A stretch of DNA of 41,281 nt from Blastocatellia bacterium AA13 (GTDB lineage Bacteria; Acidobacteriota; Blastocatellia; UBA7656). The position numbers and the translations under genes are program-made. The stretch spans positions 1 through 41,281 of the forward strand of contig QHVH01000045.1 of assembly GCA_003222245.1 (NCBI GenBank), given 5' to 3'. The notes beneath the pieces were generated by a model. That model was not told the DNA's origin and did no database searches. It saw nothing but the letters and a program-made list of their open reading frames with translations. Below, piece after piece: positions 1 through 10,700 of this stretch. Every line of letters begins with the position of its first letter. The first letter of the stretch is position 1.

Positions 1-1288
1 TGAGATTGTTGGTCCGCGTGAGGTAATTGCGATTCGAGGCGATCGATCGTATGAGTGTCCCGGGGGCTACGAGATCGGGCTTGGAAACATTGTCGATTAG
101 AGTAGGACCGCGCGAGCTGTAGCTTGCGATCGTGTCGTCCGAACGGACGGTAGTTCCCCACGAATTCACCGCGCCTACGGTGATGACCAGCGGATCGTTA
201 GCCGGCGCCAGGATGGAGCCGTAAACCGGATTTCCGCTTGCGTCCTTGCCGAAATTTCCGGCTGATGCTACGCAAACTATGCCGGCCCGCACCGCTTTTT
301 CGACCGCCTGACAAAGCGGGTCTCTCTTGAACGATTGAGTAACCGCCGCGCCTATGGAGAGGTTCGCTACGCGAATGTTGTATTTCGAGCGATTCAATAG
401 CAGCCAGTTGATGGCGGCTATGCTGTCGCTGATGGAGCCGCGGCCGTCCGCGCCTATGACCCTAAGGTCGATCAGGTTTGCGTTAACGGCGAGGCCGCCG
501 TATACGTTCTCAACCGAGGTTAAGGAAGTCAGCGACTTGCGGCCGGAGCCCGCCGCGATTCCCGCGACGTGAGTACCGTGTCCGTATGGATCGTATCCCT
601 GCCTAAGTTGTTCATCCGACGGCTTCTCCTTGCCGACGAAATTGAGGTGCGCGAGCACGCGGGAGGAGGACGGATCTCCAAGCCGTTTTAAATCCTGATG
701 CTCCTGGTCGTAGTCGTAGATTCCGGAATCGAGTACGGCGATTGTAACGCCGCTCCCATTCGGGCCGTTTGGCAGAGATTGAATATAGTCGCCGACGGCT
801 TGACCGCCTGCCGATGTCATTGAGAGAGAGCGTTTGCCCAGAATGTTCTGCGCGCCAGTGGTGGCTTGCAGCAAATTGTAATCGTATGAATCGCCCTGAA
901 GAGCGGTTGGGCGATCGAGTGAAATCCACTCCGTAGCGCCCGCCGCGCCGACATCCCTCAGCGCTCCGATCGGCAGCTCCGCTACGTAGCCATGTATCAG
1001 CGGCAGCGAGCGGAAAACATGCCCGCCTTTTTCCGCTATGGCTTGATCGAAGTCTTCCGCGGATGCGCCGGTCTGCACTATCACGCGAACGGTTTCGGCG
1101 CTGTTTGCGCTCGCCGCGAGCGCCTCGAGTTCCGGCGCCAGCTTGCCGTCGCGGTCCTGATCCGAGAGCTTTGCCTGCGCGCCTGACTGAGCCTGTGCTC
1201 CCGCTGCCGGATGGGGGGCCATTATTCCGGCAGCAAGCACCAACGTTATGGCGACGCTGGTAAAGTGACCCGGTCTTCGGGGTCTCAT
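1..1288 (-). CDS. Secreted S8 family serine protease (subtilase), C-terminal part off the left edge
   Basis: The reading frame starts at an ATG preceded by an AGGAGGAG ribosome site and stays open to the window edge, giving 429 residues. Residues 1-32 look like a signal peptide ending near AGAQAQ. Residues 60-125 resemble an inhibitor-I9-like propeptide. The catalytic domain follows: Asp187 in AVLDSGI, His237 in GHGTHVAG, and the oxyanion Asn345 in ASAGN. The serine motif GTSxA must lie beyond the left edge. The protein is therefore probably an extracellular or periplasmic subtilisin-like peptidase. The upstream region holds an inverted repeat that could be regulatory. The family call is firm; substrate and any C-terminal domains cannot be seen. 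Confidence 0.93.
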   Translation of the reverse strand, partial: MRPRRPGHFTSVAITLVLAAGIMAPHPAAGAQAQSGAQAKLSDQDRDGKLAPELEALAASANSAETVRVIVQTGASAEDFDQAIAEKGGHVFRSLPLIHGYVAELPIGALRDVGAAGATEWISLDRPTALQGDSYDYNLLQATTGAQNILGKRSLSMTSAGGQAVGDYIQSLPNGPNGSGVTIAVLDSGIYDYDQEHQDLKRLGDPSSSRVLAHLNFVGKEKPSDEQLRQGYDPYGHGTHVAGIAAGSGRKSLTSLTSVENVYGGLAVNANLIDLRVIGADGRGSISDSIAAINWLLLNRSKYNIRVANLSIGAAVTQSFKRDPLCQAVEKAVRAGIVCVASAGNFGKDASGNPVYGSILAPANDPLVITVGAVNSWGTTVRSDDTIASYSSRGPTLIDNVSKPDLVAPGTLIRSIASNRNYLTRTNNL

Positions 1289-1699
1289 TGAGATCTCCTC
1301 CTGCGATTCCAGATTAGTGCGTTTTGGTTTGCGTCGAAGCGATTACGTAACCTGCCAGGGTCACTCGCTGGCCAGATCTGCAAATACAAGCACAATGCCA
1401 AGTAGCAATCACCGCCCAAAAGAGCCTTAATTACAGAATGGAAGGGATTTATGGAGGGAAATGGGGTTCCGTCTGATTGACCGAAACCTTTCGGTTCAGT
1501 CAGCTTGATGGGATTCGTTCAGGCGAAAACCTTCACTTTGCATACAAAATCATTGTGAAACACGGCTGAAACACTGATGTCCGGCCGCATTCACATCTCC
1601 GTTTTGCATGTCAGCGCGAAGGTTGTTTTCGCTCGACTCGCTCAAGCTTGCTGCCGGACTTGAACAGACGCTATCAAGTCGCGCGCCAGAGATGGGATC
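1289..1699. other. Intergenic region with an inverted repeat
   Basis: No gene is seen here. At 1473-1503 there is an inverted repeat whose core is ACCGAAA, then CC, then TTTCGGT, extended outwards by CTGA/TCAG arms with one or two mismatches. There is no T-tract on either side, so an operator or mRNA hairpin is more likely than a terminator. It lies between the subtilase start and the downstream end of the Cys-rich protein gene. Confidence 0.4.
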
Positions 1700-2326
1700 T
1701 TAGATGATGACTCTCGGTTCCGCTTCGTCTTCCCGCCACGGAGTCATCAACGCGGCGTGGCGCACGAAAGCGCGACTGTTGCTTTCATTCCTTCCCAATA
1801 ACTCCGCGAACGCGCGCTCGAACCTGATGATCTCAATTATTTCCGTCAAATCGGGAAGTTCGTCCGCCGGCAATTCCGCCATAGCCTCCTCGAGCGCGTC
1901 GCGAATCGCCAGGCTCAGATCCTGCACCCGAGGAGAGGTCTCTCCGTGTTCGTAGATCAGCCCGCTTTCGGCCGTCTCCAGATTCTTCACGGCGTTGTTG
2001 AGCGCGCCCATTATCTCCGAGTCGCCGAGATCGTTGTAGTCGTAGCGTTGCGTGTTTGCGATGGTCGCTTCGATGAGAATCATAACCTGCAGACAGCTTT
2101 CATCATCATAGAGCTCGCTCACGTAGGCGGGATCAAAGTGCGACATCAATAGTTGAACGGCCTTCTCCGCCTCTGTATTTCTAGCTTCTTCGAGATAAGT
2201 GCAGGACTCGGGGCACCGAATTCCCATCATTCGGTCTCGCGCGCAGCACACAGGGCAGATACTGGTAAGAAGGGCCGGGCAAAGCCGTTTTGCCGGTCTT
2301 TTATTACACCTTGGGCATCGAGGCAT
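1700..2326 (-). CDS. Conserved hypothetical protein with N-terminal Cys-rich zinc-binding region
   Basis: This is a 208-residue protein. The first 45 residues carry paired cysteines (CPRCNKRPAKRLCP, CPVCC, then CPESCTYLEEA), which look like one or two treble-clef or zinc-ribbon sites. The rest is acidic and predicted helical, without membrane segments. The start is supported by a TGAGGAA site about 8 nt upstream. It lies 59 bp downstream of the tricorn-like protease gene on the same strand, so the two may be cotranscribed. I recognise the N-terminal pattern as that of a family of uncharacterised bacterial proteins but cannot name a function. Zinc binding is inferred from the cysteine spacing. 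Confidence 0.75.
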   Translation of the reverse strand: MPRCPRCNKRPAKRLCPALLTSICPVCCARDRMMGIRCPESCTYLEEARNTEAEKAVQLLMSHFDPAYVSELYDDESCLQVMILIEATIANTQRYDYNDLGDSEIMGALNNAVKNLETAESGLIYEHGETSPRVQDLSLAIRDALEEAMAELPADELPDLTEIIEIIRFERAFAELLGRNESNSRAFVRHAALMTPWREDEAEPRVII

Positions 2327-2385
2327 GATGATTCCTCAAGTTGCTCGACCGCTAAGCGTTCCCGGCCCTTCCATACGATCTTCAC

Positions 2386-5300
2386 TTACCACTCGAAGCG
2401 GCGCTTGCCCCACGTCGGCGGCGGCGGCTCCTTGCTCATGCGATCGAGCGGATGTTCCTTCAACATACGCAGAGCCTCTTGAACCGCTCGCTCGAGTTGA
2501 GGATCGTGGCCCGCGATTACGTCCTTCGGCCAGTTCTCAACATCGATATCGGGCGCGGCGCCTTCATTCTCGACCGCCCACTTTCCTTCTCGCGAGAAGA
2601 AGCCTCCACGCGGAGCAATCATCGAGCCGCCGTCGACAAATGTCGGAGTATCAGCCGTGTGCACGAGTCCTCCCCACGTGCGCTTGCCGACCAGGGGCCC
2701 GATCTTTCGATGCTTGAACATCCACGGCATCAGATCGCCGCCGGAACCCGCCATCTCGTTGATGATCATGACTTTTGGCCCCCAAATGCCGGCCGCCGGA
2801 CTCGTAAACGGATAGCGGTCTCCTGCCACGTTGTTGAAGTAGCCGTCATAATCGCGCTGGAGCACGTCGATTATGTAATCGGCTGCCGAGCCGCCTCCGT
2901 TGAACCGCTCGTCTATTATCGCTCCCTGTTTGTCCTGCTGAGCGAAGTAGTAGCGGTTGAAGCTCGTATATCCCGGCTGCCCCGTGTTTGGAAGATAGAC
3001 ATAAGCGAGCTGGCCGTTGGAGAGCTTGTCGACAAGCCTGCGATTTGATTCCACCCAATCGCGCGTGCGCAGCCCCTGTTCGGCGACAATAGGTATAACG
3101 GTCACCTGTCGCGCTCCTTCAAGCGACGGCCGGGAGTTCACCGTCAGAGATGTCTGACGGTTCGCCGTACCGTCTAACAAGCGATAGATGTTGTCCGGCG
3201 CCTTTAATTCAACTCCGTTAATGGCGACGATGTAGTCTCCAACAGAGACATCCACGCCGGGGGCCGACAGAGGCGCGCGCAATTCTGGATTCCAGCTCTC
3301 ATTGTCGTAGATCTTGGCGATCTTATAGCGGCCGCTTTCTATGACAAAATCGGCTCCCAACAATCCGCTGCTCAAAGGCGGCACTTCCGGCATTTCGCCG
3401 CCCCTCACATACGAATGGCCGATGGAGATCTCCGAACCCATCATATCGAGCAGGTAGTTGAGATCGGCTCGATGCTTCACATAAGGCAGCAACTGGCCAT
3501 ACATCTCCCTGTCCTTCGGCCAGTCGGTGCCGTGCAGGTTCGGCACGTACAGGTAATCACGCTGGTTGCGCCACCCCTCGTTGAATATCTGCTTGAACTC
3601 TTCTTTCGGATCGAGGTACATGCGCAAAGACACGTTCAACCGGCCCTGCCCGGCTTGCGGAGGATTCCGGTCCGCATCGACCAGGAACAACGCCGTAGCA
3701 GGAGCGGGGCCGCCCGCGCCGGCGAACCCACGCCGGCCTCCGCCTCCGCCGCCCGGCGTCCTGTATAAAAGCTTGTGACCGTCAGCGCTCACATCATAGT
3801 CGGCGACTCCGGCGACGAAAGTCGCGGCGCGACGATCGCTCAATCGATAGCGGTGCAACTCGCTCCCTCGCCCGCCGAATTCACCCGCCGCGGCTCGTCC
3901 GCCGCTTGCTTCGAGGTAGTAAACGGCGCCCGCTACTCCAGAATGCAACTGCGAATACTGTCTCTCCGGAACACCCGGAATAGATATGATGCGCTGCTGC
4001 AAACCGTCAAAATCAATGGTCACGCTCACCGGAGTTCTTGGAGCGCGAACCGGAGCAGCTTGATCCGCTTCTCCTGCGGCATCGGCTCCGGCCCCGCCGC
4101 GAGGTCCTCGGCCAGGGCCGGCAGGAGCGCTGCCCACGCCTTTGTCTTCATCGCTCTCGGGGAGAAGCGGACTCGCTTCGCCTTTCTTGAGCACGGCAAG
4201 ATAGAGCCCGAAATTCTCGTCGTGATCGTATGACGTCATATCGAGCCATTGCGACTTCAGTCCAAAATCGGTCGAGGCAAGGAACCAGAGATATTTTCCG
4301 CTCGCGTCCCAGGCGGGCCATACCGCATCCGCGAGTCCATCGGTTACCTGTTTGCTTTCGCCCGTCTCCACATTGCTCACGAAGACTGCGTGATACATCG
4401 ATCGAAGCCGGCTCGAGTACGCCACCCACTTCGAATCCGGGCTCCAGACAGGATTCAGCGTTCGTTGCGGCACCATCCACGGATCATTGCCGACTGTTTT
4501 AACCTGGCCGCTCGCGATGTCGAGCACCAGCACGTGAAGATTGGTGTCCGTGAACAGAAGCTTCTTGGAATCGGGCGACCACGACGGCGTGTAATAGTGC
4601 GTTGGATGATCGATCGCGATCTCGCGCGGAGGCGTGAGGCCGTCCGGAGCTTCGATCACCAGCTTGTACTCGCCGGATTTGTCGCTGAAGTAAGAGACAT
4701 ACTTTCCATCAGGCGACCACGCGGGATCGCGTTCGGCCGATCCGCTCGATTGGCTGAGGTTCCTGATGTCGCCTTTCTCGGCGGGAATCGTGAAGATTTC
4801 TCCACGGGCTTCGACTACCGCGCGTTTGCCGGTGGGCGACAGCGCGATGTTAGTCATTCTGCCCGTCACGTCTTCCCATCGCGGCATCATCCAGGGGAAG
4901 TCGCCCGCCGCGGTTATGTTCACGACGTGTTCTTTACCGGATTTGGGATCGAGCTCGTGCACGTATCCGGCTTGCTCGAACACCACCGCGCCGCCACCGG
5001 ATTCAAGCGTCTTGACATCGAAGTCGGTGAATCTTGTGACCTGCGCGAGCTTCTTCGATTTGGTGTCATACGCCCATATGTTCGCAACGCTATCGCGATC
5101 CGAGATGAAATAGATCGAATCGCCAACCCAGACCGGATCCATGTCCTTTGAATCGGTCCAGGGCGGCGAGACCAGATCATAGCTTTTCAGATCAACGATC
5201 CAGACGGGCCGGTTTTGTCCTCCACGGTAATTTCGCCGTTCTTCATCCCACGAGTTATTCATTCGATAAGCTATGCGGGAGCCGTCCGGCGATATCTTGC

Positions 5301-5856
5301 CCTGATAGGCGCGGGGCAAGGGCATCGGCTCCTCAATGCCTCCATCGGCGGAGACTGTCCAGAAACGCGGCGCCGCGCTTGGAGCCGCGGTCGCGCGGCT
5401 GGACGAAAAGAGCACCGACTTGCCGTCCGGCGTCCATCCCTGCACGAGATCAGGACCGGGGTGCCAGGTCAACCGCTTTGGCTCGCCGCCTTCCGATGGA
5501 ACAACGTAGACGTCGAAGTTCCCCGCGTACTCGCCGCTGAAAGCAATCCATCGACCATCGGGCGAGAAATGAGGATTCGAGGTTTGTCCCTGGAAGCTTG
5601 TTATTCGTCGGGCCGTGCCGCCGCTTCGCTCGACTACCCAGATGTTATTGGCATAGGCGAAGGCGATCTGGCTTCCGCTTACAGTAGGCGAACGCAGAAG
5701 CCTCGTACCGCTGCTGCCGTTCGGAGGGGTTCGGTCCGCGGGTCCGGCCGCCCTCGTAACGGCTGCCACAGCCAGTCCAGCGAATGCGGCGCAGATTAGC
5801 GCGATCATAATGAACGAAGCGCGACGACGAAAAGCAGGCGAGCTTTGCTTTGACAT
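2386..5856 (-). CDS. Tricorn-like S41 family peptidase with beta-propeller and PDZ domains
   Basis: This 1156-residue protein has the architecture of bacterial tricorn homologues. Residues 13-33 form a signal peptide or membrane anchor. Repeated PD40/TolB-type blades with FSPDG, WSPDG and WTPDG motifs fill about 50-600. A PDZ-like segment lies near 850-895 and the S41 protease domain runs from about 930 to the end. The nucleophile is Ser1038 in AGSGGD, the tetrad His is H814 in GHSYV, and ENEGAAPD near the C-terminus matches the tricorn glutamate loop. The residue before H814 is Gly, where archaeal tricorn has Ser. Two glycine/alanine-rich low-complexity insertions (about 595-640 and 705-730) look like flexible linkers. 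An earlier in-frame ATG at 5916 exists, but GGGAG sits 9 nt before the ATG at 5856. A role in degrading oligopeptides outside the cytoplasm is inferred. Confidence 0.93.
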   Translation of the reverse strand: MSKQSSPAFRRRASFIMIALICAAFAGLAVAAVTRAAGPADRTPPNGSSGTRLLRSPTVSGSQIAFAYANNIWVVERSGGTARRITSFQGQTSNPHFSPDGRWIAFSGEYAGNFDVYVVPSEGGEPKRLTWHPGPDLVQGWTPDGKSVLFSSSRATAAPSAAPRFWTVSADGGIEEPMPLPRAYQGKISPDGSRIAYRMNNSWDEERRNYRGGQNRPVWIVDLKSYDLVSPPWTDSKDMDPVWVGDSIYFISDRDSVANIWAYDTKSKKLAQVTRFTDFDVKTLESGGGAVVFEQAGYVHELDPKSGKEHVVNITAAGDFPWMMPRWEDVTGRMTNIALSPTGKRAVVEARGEIFTIPAEKGDIRNLSQSSGSAERDPAWSPDGKYVSYFSDKSGEYKLVIEAPDGLTPPREIAIDHPTHYYTPSWSPDSKKLLFTDTNLHVLVLDIASGQVKTVGNDPWMVPQRTLNPVWSPDSKWVAYSSRLRSMYHAVFVSNVETGESKQVTDGLADAVWPAWDASGKYLWFLASTDFGLKSQWLDMTSYDHDENFGLYLAVLKKGEASPLLPESDEDKGVGSAPAGPGRGPRGGAGADAAGEADQAAPVRAPRTPVSVTIDFDGLQQRIISIPGVPERQYSQLHSGVAGAVYYLEASGGRAAAGEFGGRGSELHRYRLSDRRAATFVAGVADYDVSADGHKLLYRTPGGGGGGRRGFAGAGGPAPATALFLVDADRNPPQAGQGRLNVSLRMYLDPKEEFKQIFNEGWRNQRDYLYVPNLHGTDWPKDREMYGQLLPYVKHRADLNYLLDMMGSEISIGHSYVRGGEMPEVPPLSSGLLGADFVIESGRYKIAKIYDNESWNPELRAPLSAPGVDVSVGDYIVAINGVELKAPDNIYRLLDGTANRQTSLTVNSRPSLEGARQVTVIPIVAEQGLRTRDWVESNRRLVDKLSNGQLAYVYLPNTGQPGYTSFNRYYFAQQDKQGAIIDERFNGGGSAADYIIDVLQRDYDGYFNNVAGDRYPFTSPAAGIWGPKVMIINEMAGSGGDLMPWMFKHRKIGPLVGKRTWGGLVHTADTPTFVDGGSMIAPRGGFFSREGKWAVENEGAAPDIDVENWPKDVIAGHDPQLERAVQEALRMLKEHPLDRMSKEPPPPTWGKRRFEW

Positions 5857-6143
5857 AGTTTTATCTCCCGGATACATCAAGTCCCATTGGCGGTAATCCC
5901 ACTGATGGCGATGCATGTATCACGGCCAGCGACGGCGGTCAAAGCGAGAGACGCGGATTCAATCGGGATTGGGCTGATTAATGAAATTAGCAGGGAGATT
6001 GTTAGCCTGTGTTCAAGGCGGCAGCCAGGCGCCTATTTCGCGCCCTCAGCGCTCAAAGGCGGTGGGATCGGAAACAGGGCGGCGCGCCTACCCCTCGCCT
6101 TTTCATGGGGCGGGCCTCACCCTGCGGCGGGAAAGATTAGATC

Positions 6144-6176
6144 ACGCAGGCATCGGCTTAATCATGCAGCCTGCGT
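6144..6176 (-). terminator. Stem-loop downstream of the sigma-like gene
   Basis: An 8-bp perfect stem (ACGCAGGC / GCCTGCGT) lies about 15 bp past the stop codon of the sigma-like gene. The T-content after the stem is weak (TCTAATCTTT), so termination is only possible, not certain. Confidence 0.35.
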
Positions 6177-6190
6177 CGATATAGGAATCT

Positions 6191-6619
6191 TCAATGCTTC
6201 GCTTCGCCGAGCAACAACCCGAAAGCCGAGCGGAATCGAGGAGCCGTGTGCAAGTCCCTCAATCCTTCCTGACGAACAGGGCCGCGTATATGGTCGCGGG
6301 TCACGTTCATACACATCAGCAAGAGATAGTTCTTCATCGAATCGTCATGATTTGCTTTCACCTGTTTTAACGCCTCGGAGTTGTTTCGGGTGAGTCTTCT
6401 GTAGACCTCCTGAACAAGCTCGCGAACGACTTCCTCGGCGGCGGGCGATGTGACATTGTGCTCACAGCCTGAGAGCCGGGCGTATACGTCCGAGACTCCC
6501 TTATGAATTGTCGCATGGAACCGGCGGACGAATTCCTGCCACGCCAGTTCTTCCGGGGGCCTCTTAGAACACCGACCAATCAATTGTCGGGCGCTTAGCT
6601 GGTGCATTGGTAACCGCAT
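6191..6619 (-). CDS. Sigma-70 region-2-like protein, apparently lacking region 4
   Basis: This is a 142-residue protein. I chose the ATG at 6619 because GGAGG sits 5 nt upstream; an upstream in-frame start at 6694 lacks such a site. Residues about 20-115 resemble region 2 of an ECF-type sigma factor: WQEFVRRFHATI, then VRELVQEVYRRL, and YLLLMCMNVTRDHIR as the DNA-melting helix. After that only about 27 residues remain, and no helix-turn-helix region 4 is visible in this or neighbouring frames. It is either a truncated pseudogene or a stand-alone region-2 protein. It is divergent from the ECF sigma gene of the CHAT operon with a gap of about 400 bp, which hints at a regulatory link. Confidence 0.55.
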   Translation of the reverse strand: MRLPMHQLSARQLIGRCSKRPPEELAWQEFVRRFHATIHKGVSDVYARLSGCEHNVTSPAAEEVVRELVQEVYRRLTRNNSEALKQVKANHDDSMKNYLLLMCMNVTRDHIRGPVRQEGLRDLHTAPRFRSAFGLLLGEAKH

Positions 6620-7023
6620 TCTTTCCTCCACACACCTCGAAAGGTTGCCATTAATGAACGGTGAAATCCCGATTTGAATCGTTGGGGGAAACACTCAACA
6701 CGGGCTGCGTCAACGACTATTTGAGAAGCGACCGAGGTGAGCAGACTGATCAAACCGAAGGTAATCAGCGATTTAGTTTGATTGGTATTGCCTCAATGCC
6801 TCGACCCTATTCCACTCTCCAACGGTATAAGTGATTAGGGCCGGAGGTATTTCAACGGACCGGAACATCGATCTACATCAACTGATCGGAGGCGTGAGGC
6901 CGGCGTTCCAGTACCATAGTTTAGAGGCCTTTTGCGGGCCCGGCGCGGTTGCCAATTCGGGTGTTTGATCTATAATCCGAGGGGCGCTGAAGCCTTCCAG
7001 ATCTATTTCTTTCATGTTCTTTC
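6620..7023. other. Divergent intergenic region
   Basis: This stretch between the sigma-like gene and the ECF sigma gene has no supported gene. It contains the strong plus-strand promoter listed separately. I see no convincing minus-strand promoter or large repeat. Confidence 0.5.
6949..6976 (+). promoter_or_regulatory. Sigma-70-type promoter of the sigma/CHAT operon
   Basis: A -35 box TTGCCA (5 of 6 to consensus) is followed after 16 bp by a perfect TATAAT -10 box. Transcription would begin near 6983, about 40 bp before the first possible start codon of the ECF sigma gene. A housekeeping-type promoter suggests basal expression rather than purely autoregulated expression. Confidence 0.65.
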
Positions 7024-7662
7024 ATGGTTTGCAGGAAGAGTGGTTGGGTTGGATTTCCGCGCGCGCTTGAGTGCCTGAAACGGGCAGCCATAATGAGAAA
7101 AAATTGGGAGCTAACCGCGGAGGCCTTCGATAAATTCCTTGCATGGCTTCACCCGAATCGCGATGAAGCCGGGAAGAAATACGAACAGATTCGCCGACAC
7201 CTCGTCATCATATTAAGCTGCCGCGGCTGCGAGACTCCCGAAGAATTGGCCGATGAAACCTTCAACCGGGTCATTCGTCGAGCCCAGCAGATGGCAGACA
7301 CCTACGAGGGCGACCCCGCCCCATACTTCATCACCGTCGCGAATAATCTCTTCTATGAGCATCGCTCTAAAGTCCGGCCGCAGGCGGAGCTTCCGCTCGA
7401 CTTGCCGCAACCAGAACCCGAGCCATCCGACGACCGCGATTACGACTGCCTTGACGTCTGTATGCAGGAGTTGAAACCAGCCAATCGCGACCTCGTTCTT
7501 CGCTACTACCGCGAGAACAAGCAGGCAAAAATTGACCACCGAAAGCAACTGGCCGAGGAGTTGGGCATCGGCGTCAACGCGCTCAGGATTCGGGCTCATC
7601 GCACTCGGCTCACTCTTCAGGAATGTATAGACGATTGCCTCACGAAGGCTCCGGCGATTTAA
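7024..7662 (+). CDS. ECF-type RNA polymerase sigma factor
   Basis: The frame encodes 212 residues. Region 2 spans about 50-120 (ELADETFNRVIRRAQ, then DPAPYFITVANNLFYEHRSK), and a proline-rich linker follows. Region 4 is about 140-200 (LKPANRDLVLRYY, LAEELGIGVNALRIRAHRTR). The start is uncertain: ATG 7024 follows the promoter by about 40 nt, but ATG 7093 (MRKNWELT) better matches the usual sigma N-terminus. Neither has a strong ribosome site. It is the first gene of a probable operon with a membrane protein that begins with an anti-sigma-like domain, which suggests a sigma/anti-sigma pair. Target promoters are unknown. Confidence 0.85.
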   Translation: MVCRKSGWVGFPRALECLKRAAIMRKNWELTAEAFDKFLAWLHPNRDEAGKKYEQIRRHLVIILSCRGCETPEELADETFNRVIRRAQQMADTYEGDPAPYFITVANNLFYEHRSKVRPQAELPLDLPQPEPEPSDDRDYDCLDVCMQELKPANRDLVLRYYRENKQAKIDHRKQLAEELGIGVNALRIRAHRTRLTLQECIDDCLTKAPAI

Positions 7663-7736
7663 TGAATCGAGCCCGATGTAATGGATCGAGCCCCGAACGC
7701 TTATTACTTTGAGGACGATTTGGAAGGGAGGCTTAA

Positions 7737-10700
7737 ATGATAGGAGCACAAAGCGAAGAAACGTCGCTCAGAGCTTATCTGCTGGGCCGGCTCCCTTCCG
7801 ACGAGCAGACACAAGTCGAAGAACGGCTGCTGTTGGATGGCGAGTACGTGGAGCTTCTTCAGGTACTCGAGGACGAGCTCACCGATAGTTATCTCAGTGA
7901 CAATCTCTCGAAGCAGGAACGGGAGCAATTCGAAAGCTATTTCCTGAGCACGCCGGCGCGCCGGCGAAAATTGAGAATGGCCAGGGTGTTGAGGCGCTAC
8001 GTAAATGAGAGTGAACCCTCCAACACCGCCTTTCGAGAGTCACCTTCACCGGTAAGGACTTTTCGTACTCGCCCGGTTCTGTCGCTGGCCTGGCGCGGGG
8101 CCATCGCCGCAATGCTGATGTGCGGAATCGCTCTCGGAATCTGGCGAATCGCGTTCTATCAATCGCTCAGCGAGAAGGGCCACAAGGCTCTGCAGGCCGC
8201 TCTCAAAGACTCTCCAATCGAAGGACGCATCGCGGGATTCGACTGGGGCCCTCGTCGCGTGACGCTTGGCGACAACGCTCCCAGCGTTGCGGACTCCACG
8301 AAGCTTGATAGCGCGGGCAGCTATTTCTTCGAAGCGGTCAACGAGAAGCAGGACGGAGAATCCCATCACGCGCTCGGGCAGTTTTATCTGGCCCGACGTG
8401 AGATTGATAAGGCGATCGAACAACTAGGACTGGCGGCGCAGAGGGAGCCGGGAAACGCTCGCGTTCAGAGCGATCTCGGAGCCGCGCTTTTAGAAAGAGG
8501 TAAAGCAGCGCAGGCCGGAGGCGTGGATGGCAGCCTGTCGGATTTCGCCGAAAGCCTGGAGCACCTCGACAAAGCCGTTCAGTTGGATTCGCGTTTGTTG
8601 GAGCCGATGTTCAACCGCGCGCTCTGCCATGAGTACATGCGGCTTCGGACGCAAGCAGAAGAGGACTGGCAGGCGTACCTGAAATTCGATTCGGCTTCTC
8701 CGTGGGCCGCGGAAGCCCGCAGGCATCTCACGGATCTCGAGGACCAGAAGCAGAGATCTTCAATCGCCGAAGAAGACGACACTCAGCGGTTTCTAACCGC
8801 ATTCAGAACGCATGAGCGTGACACGGCGTGGAAGCTTGTAAGCGGCAATCGCGAGGTAATAAGAGGCCGGCTCATCTGGTGGCGCCTGCTGGACGACTTC
8901 TTCAAATTAACCGATGCCGGACAGATAGCCGATGCAAGAGTTCGGCTGCAGGCATTGCGGTATGCGGGCGAGCTCGACAAAAATTCTGCTCCCGAAGCCG
9001 GAGCAGCGCGTCAGGGTGATCCGTATGTTTCGGAGCTGGCCGAGTTCTATCAGGGCTCGTCGCGCCGGCTTCCGAGCCTGGCCGAAGCGCACAATCGGCT
9101 GAATGAAGGCAACGGGCTCTACCTGAACACTAGGCCGAACGACGCCCTCCGAAGCTACAGGTCGGCTCGTGCGATATTCGAGCACGCCGAAGACGAATGG
9201 GAAGTGCTTTTGACGGACTTCCTTATCGGAAGCTGCCATATTCAAACCGGCGAAGTCGAGAAAGCAGAACCCCTCTTCGAACGAACCAAGCGCGCCTGCG
9301 ACGACAAGGGTTATCGCTGGCTCCTTCTGCAGAGCCTGTTCAGCCTCGCAATGGTGCAGGATCGAAAGGCGGATCACTCAGAGGCCCTGGAGAACACCGA
9401 GCAGGCGCTGCAAATCGCCGAGCAAATGGAAGATTCCTACGACACGCAAAGGAGTCTTGCTCAGATCGCCGATCAATACCGGAAACTCGGCAACTATGAC
9501 TTGGCGCTCGCCAATCTCGACCGCTCTCTGAAAGAGACCGGCCGCGGATGGCCCGGCGGCCGTCAGATGTGGCGCACATGCGATCAGCTTGCGCAGGTCT
9601 TTTTTGCGAGACGGCTTAACGATTCAGCCGCGGCCGCATACTCGGGCGAAGCGCTGTGGCTCGCGCTCGAGACACGCGACAACTCGCTGATCTATGTATC
9701 GTACGTTAATCTCGGACTCATTCGCTCGCGGCGGCAGGATTACGCGGAAGCGATCAAGCTGGCTCAGCTCGGATTGGAAGCGGCTCCCGCGCCGGTTCAC
9801 AGAGCATATGCCAAGCTTCAGCTTGGTTTTCTGCATCGACGCGCGGGCGATGTAGCTCAGGCGCTTTCCGACTACGACGACTGCATCCAATATGTCAATG
9901 AGGCGGCCGACAAGGCCGGCGCCGACGCCGGTTCCAATCCCGCACACAAGCGGACCGATCAGCTTCCCGCTCTGTTATACGGCGGGCATAAGGGAAAGCT
10001 CTTTTGCCTGTTCGATGAGGGCAACGAAAGCGCCGCGCAGGAAGAGCTCGGACGCACGCTCCAGCTATTGGAGGAGTACCGCGATAATATTCGCGAGGAG
10101 ACCAATCGCAACACCTTTTTCAACGTGGAACAGAGCGTCTATGACGCCGCCATCGATTTCGAGCATACAAACAAGAACGACGAGCAAGCGGTGTTTGATT
10201 ATTCCGAAGCGTCGCGCGCGCGATCTTTGCTGAGCCTGATCACAACATCCGAGCCGCGCCGGCTCGAGGCAGTACAACGAGATCTGCCTAAAGAAACGCA
10301 ACTCGTGGAATACATCGCGCTCGAAGACAAGCTGCTTATCTGTCTCGTATCAAAGTCAAATTTCTCGGTCACCGCGGTCCCGATTCACCTCAATGATCTG
10401 ACCTACAAGGTAATGGATTTTCGGCGCGCGATTCTTGCGGCAAAAGGCGAGGAAGGCGCTCAAGCGCGAGAGCTCTATGATCTGTTGATCAAGCCAGTCG
10501 CGCTCAAATCCGAGAACGGCGGCAGCGTATGCATTGTGCCGGACAAAGTCTTGAACAATCTTCCTTTCGCGGCTCTCAAGTCCGAGTCGGGTAGATACCT
10601 GATTGAAGACTTCACGCTCACTCACGCGCCGAGCGCCGCGGTTTATCTGACCTGTTCCGAGCGAGGAGATCACACCGCTCCGCGAAATCACGAGCGGCTG

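Noticed and set aside
4249-5151. Plus-strand open frame of 300 codons
   Set aside because: It lies entirely opposite the well-supported tricorn-like protease gene and has no ribosome site or recognisable family.
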